Source of the DNA: Chrysomallon squamiferum | Lineage: Eukaryota > Mollusca > Gastropoda > Neomphalida > Peltospiridae | Direction of reading: 5' to 3' | Assembly (NCBI GenBank): GCA_012295275.1 | Contig: CM022670.1 | Location: forward strand, 39,022,251-39,049,750 | Length of the DNA stretch: 27,500 nt | The notes under the pieces: generated by a model | What the model saw: only the letters and a program-made list of their open reading frames with translations | Told to the model about the DNA's origin: nothing | Database searches by the model: none | Shown: positions 9,867 to 22,019 of the stretch, in pieces | How the letters are laid out: the number at the start of each line of letters is the position of its first letter | Position numbering within the stretch: position 1 is the first letter of the stretch | Position numbers and translations under genes: made by a program

Positions 9867-10483
9867 TCAATGAACCAGAACTGTCAAAAGCAGACGAAAT
9901 TCTCGACATTTGTTTACACTCAACCATTTCTGCCACAGTTAATAAGATACACACAAAATCAAGGAAATGAATCCCAATATTTCAGGTGAGAAATATACAA
10001 TTAATCTTTCATTCTGTCGAGAAATGTCCGATCAACTGCACAGGGCACGTCATAACATGATTCTTTACAGGGCAGCCATTTTGGAAAATAGTCCCAAACA
10101 GAAAACTTGCACAACTGTTATATTTAATGCACAATTTTTAAAAAGAAGAAAACTTTATGTTACATTTACTTTAAATAGAAAAGCTACATTTCAAATTATA
10201 AAAATTTTACAAATTAAGATTGCTCAAGAACTAAAACACTGCGCCAGAAATATGCAAACTCGGGAAACCCACCATGGTCATTTTCTGCAGATCAGTTCCA
10301 CAGATCTAGGAATTTTCGTCTGAATCCATCCTAGGTCAGCACAGAATGCTTCAACCTGCGCTAGCAGATGATCGTTTGAGCTTCATAGATGCTTATTATC
10401 GTAAAATCCCCACAAGATCAAATACTACGAACGAAAAGTAGGCCAGTTTCTTCCACAGGTCAGTCGGGCTTTCCGATTTGATG
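9854..10483 (-). other. NFI 5' flank, possible 5' UTR or intron
   Basis: Unique sequence with no simple repeats, between the exon 1 acceptor and the promoter-like cluster. On the + strand a 118-codon open frame (9967-10323) crosses it, with no recognisable domain. The palindromic CCACCATGGT near 10268-10277 gives Kozak-like ATGs on both strands, each opening only a very short frame. Confidence 0.4.
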
Positions 10484-10645
10484 ATGACGTAGTGTTTTGA
10501 ACGCGAACCTATTGTTGTTGTCAATTTCCTTATTTGGACGGCAGGTATCAATCCTCTTTTCTCGACCAATCAGTTTGAGGTATTCGACTGTGGGCGGAGC
10601 CAAGGTGGTTGAAAGAACAGGTGCTCCGAAATATTATATATCCGA
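10484..10645. promoter_or_regulatory. Candidate NFI promoter or bidirectional promoter cluster
   Basis: Within 160 bp there is a CRE-like TGACGTAG (10484-10491), a CCAATCAG box of the NF-Y type (10566-10573), a GC box GGGCGGAGC (10592-10600) and an AT-rich ATATTATATA (10631-10640). It sits about 650 bp upstream of the NFI start codon. CCAAT and GC boxes work in both orientations. The order CRE-CCAAT-GC-TATA reads naturally on the + strand, so a divergent transcript is also possible. No transcript start can be read from sequence alone. Confidence 0.45.
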
Positions 10646-11718
10646 CTACGTTAGTATGATAATATATTTCTTTGAATTCTTGTCTTTAGTTTTTCATTAC
10701 TTTCAAAGAGTTAATTAAAAACTGCTGTTTTTATAACATCCGTAATTTTATTTTTTAAATTTCTAAATTTGTAACTCTATATCTTCATTGGTAACAAATC
10801 AATACAAGGCTTACCACGCCTCCAACTTCATTCATTCATAGCTATCAGCTGACTTTTCGGACTGCAGCCAAATACTCTGTTTATTGTGAATATTATTATA
10901 CAATGCAATAATTGTTTGTAATGTTGCTTATATTTGGCTGACTTTTATCCCCATTTTGTAATGCCTCATGTTTTAATTTACACGGTCCACAATAGTATCA
11001 ACAGGTAGTAAGTAACTGTAAGTATTAATATTTATAGTTGTACTTCCTTTGGAATAATAATAATAATAATAAACAGTAAAAGAAAAATATATAGGAAAAT
11101 ATTTAGGCAGACTTCTAAATATAATTATACTTTAGTCACAGAGACAGTGAATCGTCGAATATATTGTGTATTAATGGTCAAATACGTGTATTGCTGCATG
11201 TAAAGAATGTATGTTTATAAAACATTCGTCCTGACGAAACATTTGGCTATTTAAGATAATCAAGAAACCAAGACCAGAAACGTTTTGCTATTTCATAAGC
11301 GATACTATTACTGATTAGCAGTAAAGTATCTTTCATAGGCGCACTCCCTTGCACAGAAAAGCAGACAATACTGACACTGACATATAGGGCATTATCTGGA
11401 TTGGGGGGGGGGAAACCATGGAGGAGAAGGAGGTTTAATCAAGCTACCCATAATTCCTCAGGTGATTACTCTAACCACTTAGCTATTTTGGAAACTAATC
11501 GGCTCGGATTTTGCAGCAGATCAGAACACGACAATAATCCATTCAGGATAAAACTAAACTGTAATATTTATAGATATCACTTAATTCCGTTAATTCTCCT
11601 CCCTCCCCTCCCCCTACCCCCCCCCGCCACGCGCCTTCTCGTCGAGCATCCTCCTATACCACTCCTTCGCCTCGTTCCTGCTCCTGCATCTCTTCCTCCT
11701 TCTTGTTCTTTGTTTTCC

Positions 11719-11750
<32 letters not shown>

Positions 11751-11898
11751 GATTCTTCGTCTTCTTCCATCAACTGGTATACTACACGAAATCCACGATT
11801 TATATTTTTAGATATTCCCGTACACTCTCGAACTATTTCGTAAGTTACTTTTTCTTGAAGACGAGAAACCGAAGCTGTTAAGATCTGCGTCGACTATC
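10646..11898. other. Upstream region, no gene recognised
   Basis: AT-rich unique sequence with (AAT)n at 11057-11071, G10 at 11403-11412, a C/T-rich stretch with runs of C at about 11595-11720 and (TTA)n at 11719-11749. The 136-codon + frame at 11401-11811 spans these low-complexity blocks and is not credible. A possible minus-strand donor GTAAGC at 10814-10809 could belong to a 5' UTR exon. Confidence 0.6.
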
Positions 11899-11901
11899 CG
11901 C

Positions 11902-11955
11902 TGACGTCTGCTACTGAACACGCGGTGTATATATCCGCGCGCCAGACGTTTTATA
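11902..11955. promoter_or_regulatory. CRE plus TATA promoter-like patch
   Basis: TGACGTCT (11902-11909) is followed about 20 bp later by TATATAT (11928-11934) in a CpG-rich setting (CGCGG, CCGCGCGCC). A second TTTATAA is near 11949-11955. This looks like a core promoter on the + strand, but no gene follows it within the window. It could be an alternative start or chance. Confidence 0.25.
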
Positions 11956-12043
11956 ACCCAAGAGCAGAACTGATAAGAATCGCGCAGTATAAAGAAGTGC
12001 ATTATAAACCCATTTCCACGCGCTTCGAAATAATAATTATGTG

Positions 12044-12287
12044 TATATATATATATATATACCGACTGGTCATATGAGTATGTGAGCGTGTGTGTGTGTG
12101 AGTATATATATATGCATGTGAATATATGGGCACGTGTGCGCGCGTGCTAGCATTCGTGTATTCTCCCAGGTTTTTCGGTTTATGTCAGACAATGAAATGG
12201 AAGAGAAGACAAATTCAGATCGGGACTCAGATACAGTGAAATGAAGAGAAACAAACAGGTAGGAAGCTAGATAGGGAGGCAGGTATA

Positions 12288-12335
<48 letters not shown>

Positions 12336-12610
12336 TAGATAAATTTATAGACAAAAACATACACACATACATACAAACATGTACATGCACATTATCAGAC
12401 ATAAAATATATAAAGAGATAAACACAGAAACATGGAAAAAAACACACACACATATTTATATAAATATATATATACAGATAGATAGATAGACAGACATATA
12501 TATATATATATATATAAATACACATCTAAATATATATCAAAAGATATATATATATATATATATATATAAATACACATCTAAATATATATCAAAAGATATA
12601 TATATGTGCA
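12044..12610. repeat. Compound TA / TG / GA / GATA / TA microsatellite block
   Basis: (TA)n 12044-12061, (TG)n near 12088-12100, (GA)n 12291-12329, CA-rich 12360-12390 and 12440-12455, GATAGATA about 12478-12492, and (TA)n at 12496-12516 and 12544-12568. The last part is a 52-bp tandem duplication: CACATCTAAATATATATCAA at 12521 recurs at 12573. Minus-strand frames over it are Tyr/Ile/Ser low complexity. Confidence 0.9.
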
Positions 12611-14245
12611 TGTGAATATACATATAAAGAGAGATTTTTCTGTCCTAAGTGAAATACAAAACTAGAAAGTTATAAAGGATGGTAACGTGCAGCATGAAAA
12701 AAAAAAATAAAATAAAAAAAGAATTCTTCAAAAACATGTGACTCGAGAGAATCCAGAAATAAATCCAGAAATGAGAATGTCAGTGTAAACTTGTGGGAGT
12801 GCGTGGGTATGTGTATTTCCTAACCGTGTGAGACAGTACACATCTCAATGCAGTATGATGAGAATATATTTTAATTACGGAATATGCCGAGTTAATCTGA
12901 TGAAAAGAACGGGAAGAGATTCAATGTTTAACGAATGGTATCGTAAATTGTCGAACAGTCGCTGGCTGTAATGAATATCAATTAATATTCGTAATGTTCC
13001 AACAGTAGAAAAGTATAATGTTGAAGTTGGGTGTGCGTATGTGTGTGTGTATGTATGTGTGTGTGTGAGTGTGTAATAACTGATACACACTGACTGTTTC
13101 AATGTAGAACGTGATACATGAAATATAACAATGTACATAAATGTTACTTTACACGTGTACACAGAGCAATGCACGTGTGCATGTAATATAATGGTATATT
13201 TAATGGCAATACAGAGAAAATGATACACGTAACATAACAACGTATTTAAAGTTTTCATTTCTAGAACGTCGGTCTAGAAACTGATACAACAGGAAGGTGT
13301 ATTTTTACAAGTAATGTTAATATAAAAAAATGATACATGCAATGTAACGGGGGTTTCCATAGTAACATTACAAGTACACGTATATATATATATATATATC
13401 AATGTAGAAGCCGATACCAATTATACAAAGGTGTTTATATTTGTATACTTTTTCAAGAAACAACGAAACAGAAGGAAACAAAACATCACGGTTTTTGTGG
13501 TTCTAAATAAGAAATAACTCGTTCGAGGAAAATGCCAGGAATCTGGAGCAAGCAGAAGATGGTCGTATTTTCTGACTTTTACAGTTCTCTCTGTGCGTTG
13601 TGGGGGGGCACGTGATGCCTGTTTCTTTTTTTTTTTTTTGTCATCACTGTGTGTGTGAAAACCACTACACACCTGTGTGTGTGTGTGTGTAGATACACAC
13701 TACACATCTGTGTGCTAAGGAAAAGGTGCGGCAGAAATCATCTTGACATCACGTGTACATGTTATATAACTGTTAGCACCAGTACTGTGATGCTTTTTTG
13801 TTTTTCTTTTTTTATTTTTCCGTTTCTTTTTCTTTCTTTCTTTCTTTCCTTCTTATTTTGTTTCCCCCAGTAGATTTTTTTTTTGGCACTTTTTTCTTAT
13901 GTTTCTTTTTTTCGGTATATTCTTATTAATTTTTATTATCTTTTTAAAATTTTATTTATTTACTTATTTATTTACTTTTAATTAATTTTTTAATTTGTTT
14001 TTTAATTTTTTATTTTATTTTAAAAATAATTATAACTGTTGTTGTTATGGCGTAACGAAGAAAATAATATTGATTATTATAAAAACTCAACTGGTTTTTT
14101 GGGGGGGTTTGTTTGTTTTCTTTCTTTTTTTTTTTTTTTTTTCTTATTATTATTATTTTTTTTTTTATATCTTCTATTTTGGATACAAGTATTTCTGCTA
14201 ATCTAATTAACACGTCTGTGGAAAATAGCATCAAATCGAAAACGC
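12611..14245. other. Upstream region, simple repeats and unique spacers
   Basis: No gene recognised. It holds (TG)n 13034-13075, (TA)n 13381-13399, (TG)n 13669-13691, TTTC repeats 13822-13850, TTTA 13957-13977 and poly(T) near 14117-14141. Five CACGTG hexamers lie at 12131 (just left), 13152, 13172, 13609 and 13750. A T-rich/A-poor asymmetry runs from about 13790 to 14180 on the + strand. Confidence 0.6.
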
Positions 14246-14249
14246 TAAC

Positions 14250-14447
14250 ATGGCAATGAATGTAGTATTCAAAAACAATCTGCCGTGGGAAGAGTTATTT
14301 CCCTTGACTCACTCGTTAATGCACAGAAATTTCGAAAGCGCGGCAGAAGATAGGAACAAATTATTTAGGGCTTTGATAAGAGTAATTTGTAAAGATAAGT
14401 TGTCAGATATGGAGAAAATAATGTGCTATTTTACATACGAAATATAA
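14250..14447 (+). CDS. Uncertain 65-codon open frame
   Basis: Begins at ATGGCAATGAATGTA and ends at TAA just inside an AAAT repeat. Unlike nearly all other non-NFI frames here, it has a mixed, soluble-protein-like composition: NLPWEELFPLTHSLMH, then ESAAEDRNKLFRALIRVI, then DKLSDMEKIMCYF. I recognise no family. It could be a fragment of a coding exon, a relic of an inserted element, or chance. The context (AACATGG, A at -3) is acceptable for initiation. There is no supporting splice structure or upstream promoter. Confidence 0.15.
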   Translation: MAMNVVFKNNLPWEELFPLTHSLMHRNFESAAEDRNKLFRALIRVICKDKLSDMEKIMCYFTYEI

Positions 14448-14690
14448 ATAAATAAATAAATAAATAACAGCAAAAGAAAAAGCCCGACAGTAACAACAAT
14501 AACAACAACATGAACACCAACACCACCATCACCAAAATAAACAACAGCAACAACAACAACTACTACTACTACTTGACGTACAACAATAACAACAACAAAA
14601 TAATAATAACAACAACAATAATAACAATAATAATAATAATAATAATTTCAACGACGACAACAACTGCTACAACAACAGCAGTATTAACGA
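14445..14690. repeat. (AAAT)n followed by a mixed AAC/AAT/ACT trinucleotide tract
   Basis: AAAT tetranucleotides at 14445-14466, then about 200 bp in which almost every triplet in register is AAC, AAT, ACC, ACT, AGC or ACG. The + frame over it reads Asn/Thr/Ile/Tyr only and is low complexity. Confidence 0.85.
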
Positions 14691-14699
14691 TAATGCATA

Positions 14700-16400
<1,701 letters not shown>

Positions 16401-16540
16401 TTTTATAAATCGTTTGTAGACCAGTGAACAAATTCGTTGTAATTTTTTTTATAGACAAATGAACAAATTCGTTATAAATTTTTTGTAGACAGCTGTATAC
16501 ATTTCTTGCTAAATGTTTTATAGTCAAATAAACAATTCCT
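16401..16540. repeat. 35-bp degenerate tandem repeat
   Basis: Four consecutive units of 35 bp: 16401-16435, 16436-16470, 16471-16505 and 16506-16540. They share TATAAAT-T(n)-GTAGAC-A-TGAACAAATTC, with ACAAATTC and ACATTTC unit ends at exact 35-bp offsets. Older related units may extend left to about 16318. Confidence 0.75.
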
Positions 16541-16635
16541 TTAGAAATATATTAAACCGTAAATAACGGTGTTTCATAATATTTGCTGTAATAAAATTAA
16601 GTAAAAGATGTTGTTTCGAAAGTATAAAGATACAC

Positions 16636-16638
<3 letters not shown>

Positions 16639-16725
<87 letters not shown>
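16639..16725. repeat. (CT)43-44 microsatellite
   Basis: About 87 bp of perfect CT. It is the inverted complement of the (GA)48 tract about 970 bp to the left. Confidence 0.97.
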
Positions 16726-16728
<3 letters not shown>

Positions 16729-17250
16729 TCTTTATAATATGTTTCATTTTACTTCCTCAAAACCAGACCCTAGTTATTTTCATTACGATAAAAAATTTCA
16801 ATAATTCACTCTGAAGCTGTTCCTGTACCCGCCGTGGCTCTTTCTGTTGTCGTCGTTTCAGCACTGTACATTACAATAACGATATTTATTTTAGAAAGAA
16901 GAAGAACAACAAGAACAAGACAAGACACAGAACAAACTAAGTGAAACAAGTGCTTACAGTTACACGCAGAACACAAACAATGTGTACGCGGATGAAAATA
17001 TTATTAACATCAGACGCTGATAAACAAGAACGTCCACGAATACATGTGAGGCTCGTTCTGTTCTGCTACACTTAATAACTCGCAGCCTGTCCCAGGAAGC
17101 AGAACGTTACTCCAGTCACTCGAGTTTAACCTCACATCAGCGTGGGTACCTGAGATGGCGCTTCCTATACTGTTTTCTTTAGTTACCTTTCTCGTACTAA
17201 GAGTGGACTTCGTTTAATTTTTGTCTACACGTGTGCTTGTTTGACTGTAT
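16726..17250. other. Unique upstream segment
   Basis: No gene recognised. The segment 17040-17200 is more GC-balanced (CTCGCAGCCTGTCCCAGG, GGGTACCTGAGATGGCGCTT) and could be regulatory or a noncoding exon. No splice pair or frame makes that case. Confidence 0.4.
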
Positions 17251-17261
17251 GTGCGTGTATT

Positions 17262-17292
<31 letters not shown>

Positions 17293-17359
17293 AGTTGTAA
17301 ATGTGTATGTGTGTGTGTGTATATATATATATATGTAAATGTACATATGTTTGTATGTA

Positions 17360-17408
<49 letters not shown>

Positions 17409-17558
17409 GTGTATGTTTGTATATATGTTTTTATCTCTGTATGTATCTGTATGTATGTGTGTGTATGTGTGTATGTGCGTATGTGTGTGTGTTGTGTGTG
17501 TGTGTGTTTGTGCGTGTGTGTGTGTGTTTGTGCGTGTGTGTGTGTGTGTGTGTGTAGA
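17251..17558. repeat. Compound (TG)n-(TA)n-(TATG)n-(TG)n tract
   Basis: TG-rich 17262-17320, (TA)n 17321-17334, perfect (TA)23 at 17362-17407, TATG/TCTG 17410-17460, then TG with GC interruptions to 17558. Several overlapping frames here are Cys/Val/Tyr repeats and not proteins. Confidence 0.95.
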
Positions 17559-17934
17559 AAACATTTGACAGAGAGAGGAGGTGAAAATAAAAAGAACGAT
17601 TAGAAACAAGAAACAGTCAGACGAACGGATGATTAGACACTCACGGAACTTTTCTTCATGCAGTGTGATTACGTAATTCATCAAATAAAAAAAATTAAAA
17701 ATTATAATTTCATCGCGTCTTAGCTAGGTCCACTACAACCGCCACATACAAAACAAACCCCGCAGCGTTTTTTTTAATTATTATTTTTATTATTATTTTT
17801 TTTATCTAAGGTGAAGGACCGGTTAGGTCTAAAATACGGCCGCTTGTGTTAGCGATATTGAGTAGCGTGTTCTTGTTCCAGACGAATTAGTGTTACTACA
17901 AGCAGACGTCTTCTGGTTTACACAAAGCAGAGAC

Positions 17935-18075
17935 CAACGACCGTGCTGCGCGCGTGCAAGGGGGCGTTGTGTTACAATGCGAATGTGATGCACGTGCAGG
18001 AGAATCGTCAAAATCGCAAATAGCAGACACGGCGGCCGCCATTACAGATTTCCAGCGATCGCGATTCTTAATTGA
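17935..18075. promoter_or_regulatory. CpG-rich patch, possible alternative promoter or enhancer
   Basis: Clearly richer in CpG than its surroundings: CTGCGCGCGTGC, GGGGGCG, GCACGTGC (E-box at 17991-17996), GCGGCCGC (NotI site, 18032-18039) next to GCCGCCATTA (YY1-like), and CGATCGCGAT. It is about 8 kb upstream of NFI coding exon 1. No TATA and no convincing exon. Confidence 0.25.
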
Positions 18076-18151
18076 AACATCGTGATGTTTCCTTTCTGTT
18101 TGATGTTTGTGTATTGGGAAAGTATCTCTGTGTGTGTCTGTTATTGTTTCC

Positions 18152-18200
<49 letters not shown>

Positions 18201-20323
18201 ATTCAGTGTGTGTGTTGTTGCGTTCGAGAATGTCTCTATATTGTCAAAGAGTATGAACGCGCATTTCATAAACTTATAAAATGTATTTTTTGATTTGAAC
18301 TTACTTTCAATAAATTATTTATAATTTATATTTTATTTTTGATATTGTCTTTCAAATGTAATGCCTATTTTATTAATTTTAATACTATCATCATCATCAT
18401 GATTTATCTATCTATCTATGTGTGTATGTACATATGCATTTATTTATTTATTTATCTTTTTCCATTTATTCACAAAACTCAGATTTACGTGTTTCATTCC
18501 AAGTTGAATCATTATGTTATCTGTGATAGCAAATGATCTCGTCAGACTCAACTTCTGTTACTCTGATTAGGCTATTGTTTCCTAACGCAAACAAAAAGTT
18601 TTCACGTGTTTTATTTGATAACACTGTACATCATGAAAAATGAGAATTTAAATCCACGTTTCGGATGAACCACTTTCTAGAGATAATAAAAAAGAGGTAT
18701 GGAGTGAAATTAACTTTAAACCCCCCCAACCCCCAAAAAAAAAAAAAAAAAAAAAATAAATAAATAAATAAATTCACAAGAAAAAGTGTTTATTCAGACC
18801 AGTTTTGTGCTTGTCATCATTAAAATGTTGAATCCTATTTCGTTTATTTATATTATTATCATTAAAATATAATCGCGCATTGTGAATACCGTAACAAAAG
18901 TTGAATTTTATTTTATTTTTATTATTATTATTTGTATTTCTTTGTTTAAATAACTATCTGTATTGTACAAATCTTTTTAAAAGGCAGCTTTCTTTCACTT
19001 CTTATTAATAACTAAATACATTTTACTTTTCCAGATAAATATAATCTTTATTTTACAAAGAATAATAAAATCGAGTAATAACGAAAACAATAAACGATAA
19101 TAAAAAAAAAAAAAATAAAAAAAAAAAAAAAATTGGGATGGATAATGAAGCTTTATCTACTGTGAAGAGAAAAGGATAAAACGAAAATTTAAAATTATTT
19201 TTAAAGTGTAATACTGCTCCATCTCCTGCAAGTATATCACTTGTGATTTTTTTTTTTTTTTTTTTTGTATGTTTGTATGTGCGTTTGTGTGTGCGTGTGC
19301 GCGCGCTTTTGTAAATCGCATCTTGCCGATTATAAAAACAAAGATCGCACTCACCATTTCATACTCGTCTTTTTATAAATAAATAAATAAATAAATAAAC
19401 AAATAAATAAACAGAACATAAAAGATGTAAATATTGCTGTTATTAGACAGCTGGTGCTAAGTACTACTGTACACGTATTTTACGATTACTGCTACTGTTA
19501 CTGTTGATGCTGCTTGTACTATCACTGTCGTGAGGCTATTTAGGCTGAAGTGTAGTATATGTCTATATTGTTGATGTTTTTGTTTGTTTTTTGTGGGGTT
19601 TTTGGGGGGAGGGGTTGTGGTTCTGTTATCTGTTGTAGTGGGGTGAAAGATAGAAGTTTCTGAGGGGGGCCCGGCCATGAATAAATACGGTCGTGATTAC
19701 TACTACTACTACCACTACAGCTGTTACTGCAATTATCGCTACTTTTACAACCACTGCCGCTTTCACTGTTACTACTATTATCGCTACCATTTCTAATAAA
19801 AGTACAATCTGACTAGGTTCACTACAACTACTATTAATTTATTACTATTCCAATAAAAATTGCTATCACTGTTGCTTCTTCTACTACTACTACTGCAGAT
19901 TGAAATAAATTTTATAAAAAGGTCGATAATTACTAAATTATTAATTTGTTATAAAAAATCATTTTGGTGCTGCTACTAATTGCTTTTTTCGCTACTTTAC
20001 TTGCAGATTCAATTACATTTTAGACTAAATTATTAATTTGATTATAAAGAAATGAACAGTTTGGGATGCGGCTACTATTATTGCTTTTATTTTTTTGTTG
20101 TGGAATTTTATTTATTGATTGATTTATTTTTTATTCAGTTGTTTTTTATGTCCCAATTGATTGTATTTTTATATTATTTAAATTTATTTGTTTTTTTATT
20201 TGTTTTTTAGTTTATTTAAATTAATTTATGTTTACATTTTATTTGTTGTGGAATTAATTTTTATAGAAATATATACTTTTATTTCATTTATTTGTTTAAT
20301 GTCCCAATTGATTTATTCTTTAT
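18076..20323. other. Upstream region, microsatellites and unique spacers
   Basis: No gene recognised. Contents are (TG)n 18155-18195, a CATCAT/TCTA patch near 18388-18420, TTTA 18440-18458, C7 plus A22 plus AAAT at 18721-18773, poly(A) 19101-19134, poly(T) 19248-19266, AAAT 19376-19412, and an ACT/ACC/GCT trinucleotide-rich stretch from about 19690 to 19900. One CACGTG is at 18603. Confidence 0.6.
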
Positions 20324-20324
20324 T

Positions 20325-20355
<31 letters not shown>

Positions 20356-20450
20356 TTTTATTTCTCTCTCTCTCTAACTCTCTCACTCTCTCTCTCTCTC
20401 TCTCTCTCTAACTCTCTCACTCTCTAACTCTCTCTCTCTCTCTCTCTCTT
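20324..20450. repeat. (TTTA)n followed by interrupted (CT)n
   Basis: TTTA tetranucleotides to 20357, then CT dinucleotides to about 20450 with recurring TAACTCTCTCAC interruptions. The interruptions are themselves repeated, so part of the tract grew by duplicating a larger unit. Confidence 0.9.
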
Positions 20451-20643
20451 ATCAAGTCTCAATACGACGTGACTAAAACGTTGAGCAGTTTTATTTGACT
20501 TGATCTGTTTAAAATGAAGACAAAAACGAGAAGAGAAAACTCAGATCTGAGAAGAGAGTGCGGCGAAGCGTCTAACGTCCAACTGGTTCACTGGAAATGT
20601 GTTGTTTGTTAATCTGGCTAGGCGCCTGCACACACACACTCAC

Positions 20644-20647
<4 letters not shown>

Positions 20648-20715
<68 letters not shown>
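20648..20715. repeat. (CA)34 microsatellite
   Basis: About 68 bp of perfect CA. The unique segment to its right (20716-20870) has balanced composition and ends in a (TGTC)n at 20870-20887. Poly(T)30 follows at 20963-20992. Confidence 0.97.
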
Positions 20716-20718
<3 letters not shown>

Positions 20719-20960
20719 GTTGCTCATTGCTCTACATGGGGTTTTATCGTATCTTTCTCCGTTATTTCACTCTTATTATCGAGCACGTTCAACATCGCCG
20801 TAAATATTTATCTCACCAAGCAGCTATTTTTCTTCGACTCTTTCTCTGTATTCAAAAGCTATTGTGTGTCTGTCTGTCTGTCTGTCTACGTTCCTAAGAA
20901 AGACTGAACTGGGTGTAATAGTTTTTATTCTTTCTTAAATAATATTTTTATTTTCATTTT

Positions 20961-20992
<32 letters not shown>

Positions 20993-21310
20993 CAATTTAA
21001 CATATTTTATTTTAAAATTCAAACATAGATGTATTTTGAATTTTAAAATAAATAAATAGATTTAAAAAAAAAAATTAATTGTAGATGTTAATAATGTTAA
21101 AGTATATTTTTTGGTTTTAAGACTTGATAGCCAAAATGCACTGTGTATATTTCCAAATGAATTTTGTAATTGTCATGGCTACCAAACCATTGCTAATGAT
21201 AAAGTTTTTAACAGTAATGTATTAAGACCGTGATTCAAGCATGATATAAACTGAGGATATAATTAGTAACGTTCGGTTGATTTAGAACTGATCAAGACAG
21301 GTTTTTAACT

Positions 21311-21355
21311 ATTTTTTATTTTATTTTATTTTATTTTATTTTATTTTATTTTATT

Positions 21356-21398
<43 letters not shown>

Positions 21399-21590
21399 TG
21401 TATTTATATATTTTATTTATTTATATATTTATTTATTTAATATTTATTGTTTAGTTGTTGTTGTTGTTGTTGTTGTTTTGCTTTGTATTTATATGTATGA
21501 AACATAGTTACGAGCGAAGTTGAAACTAGTTTTCGGGATGTCTTTCGCTTTATTTTATTTATTTTATTTATTTATTTATTTATTTATCTC
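21311..21590. repeat. (TTTTA)n / (TTTA)n / (TTG)n compound
   Basis: TTTTA pentanucleotides 21312-21360 change to TTTA tetranucleotides 21361-21440, then (GTT)n 21456-21477, then more TTTA/TTTTA at 21545-21588. Confidence 0.95.
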
Positions 21591-21732
21591 GTTTGAAAAC
21601 CATAACCACATTTCAGTAATGACTTTTCTCATTACAAAGTGTATATAATTTAAATATTGTAATAGCTAGAATGGAAATATTATTAGCAATTATGTGATAA
21701 ACAGTAATAACATGTTGATAAAAAGTTAAATA

Positions 21733-21767
21733 CATGGAAATGAAAATCAGTCAAATATCTAAATAAG
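21733..21767 (+). repeat. Outlying copy of the TGGAAATAAAA dispersed repeat
   Basis: CATGGAAATGAAAATCAGTC followed by AAATATCTAAATAAG closely matches the copies at 23134-23508. A weaker copy lies near 21897-21945 (TGTCAAATAATGCTG, then TCAAAATAATATACAGC). Confidence 0.6.
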
Positions 21768-21950
21768 AAATGCTTAAATGGACAAATTATTTCAATAAAA
21801 ATAGTTAATTACATTTTTATACTTGTATTTTCAAATCAAACTACATAAAAATTAAAAATTTGTGAAAGTTTTTTGAATTGTTAGAATACCTGAACTGAAA
21901 ATTGTCAAATAATGCTGTCGAATAATCAAAATAATATACAGCTACTGTAA

Positions 21951-21951
<1 letters not shown>

Positions 21952-22001
<50 letters not shown>

Positions 22002-22016
22002 TAGATAGATAGATAA
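21952..22016. repeat. (GATA)n microsatellite
   Basis: About 15 GATA units with one slip (GATATAGATA). It could also bind GATA factors, but tract length rather than site identity is what is seen. Confidence 0.95.
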
Positions 22017-22019
22017 TAG

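Noticed and set aside
10268-10277. Palindromic CCACCATGGT with Kozak-like ATG on both strands
   Set aside because: Both frames stop within about 15 codons. At most a short uORF.
9967-10323. 118-codon + strand frame with a real ATG and an internal CAG|GTGAGA donor-like site
   Set aside because: No recognised family, antisense to the NFI 5' flank, and one such frame is expected by chance in a window this size. Kept only as a note.
11401-11811. 136-codon + frame
   Set aside because: Runs through G10, poly-C and ATT repeats. Composition is repeat-driven.
12070-12577. Minus-strand frames of 60-151 codons
   Set aside because: They translate TA, GA and CA microsatellites into Tyr/Ile/Ser runs. 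No domain, no splice structure.
17251-17684. Four overlapping frames on both strands, up to 107 codons
   Set aside because: Pure TG/TA repeat translations (Cys-Val, Tyr-Ile, Thr-His).
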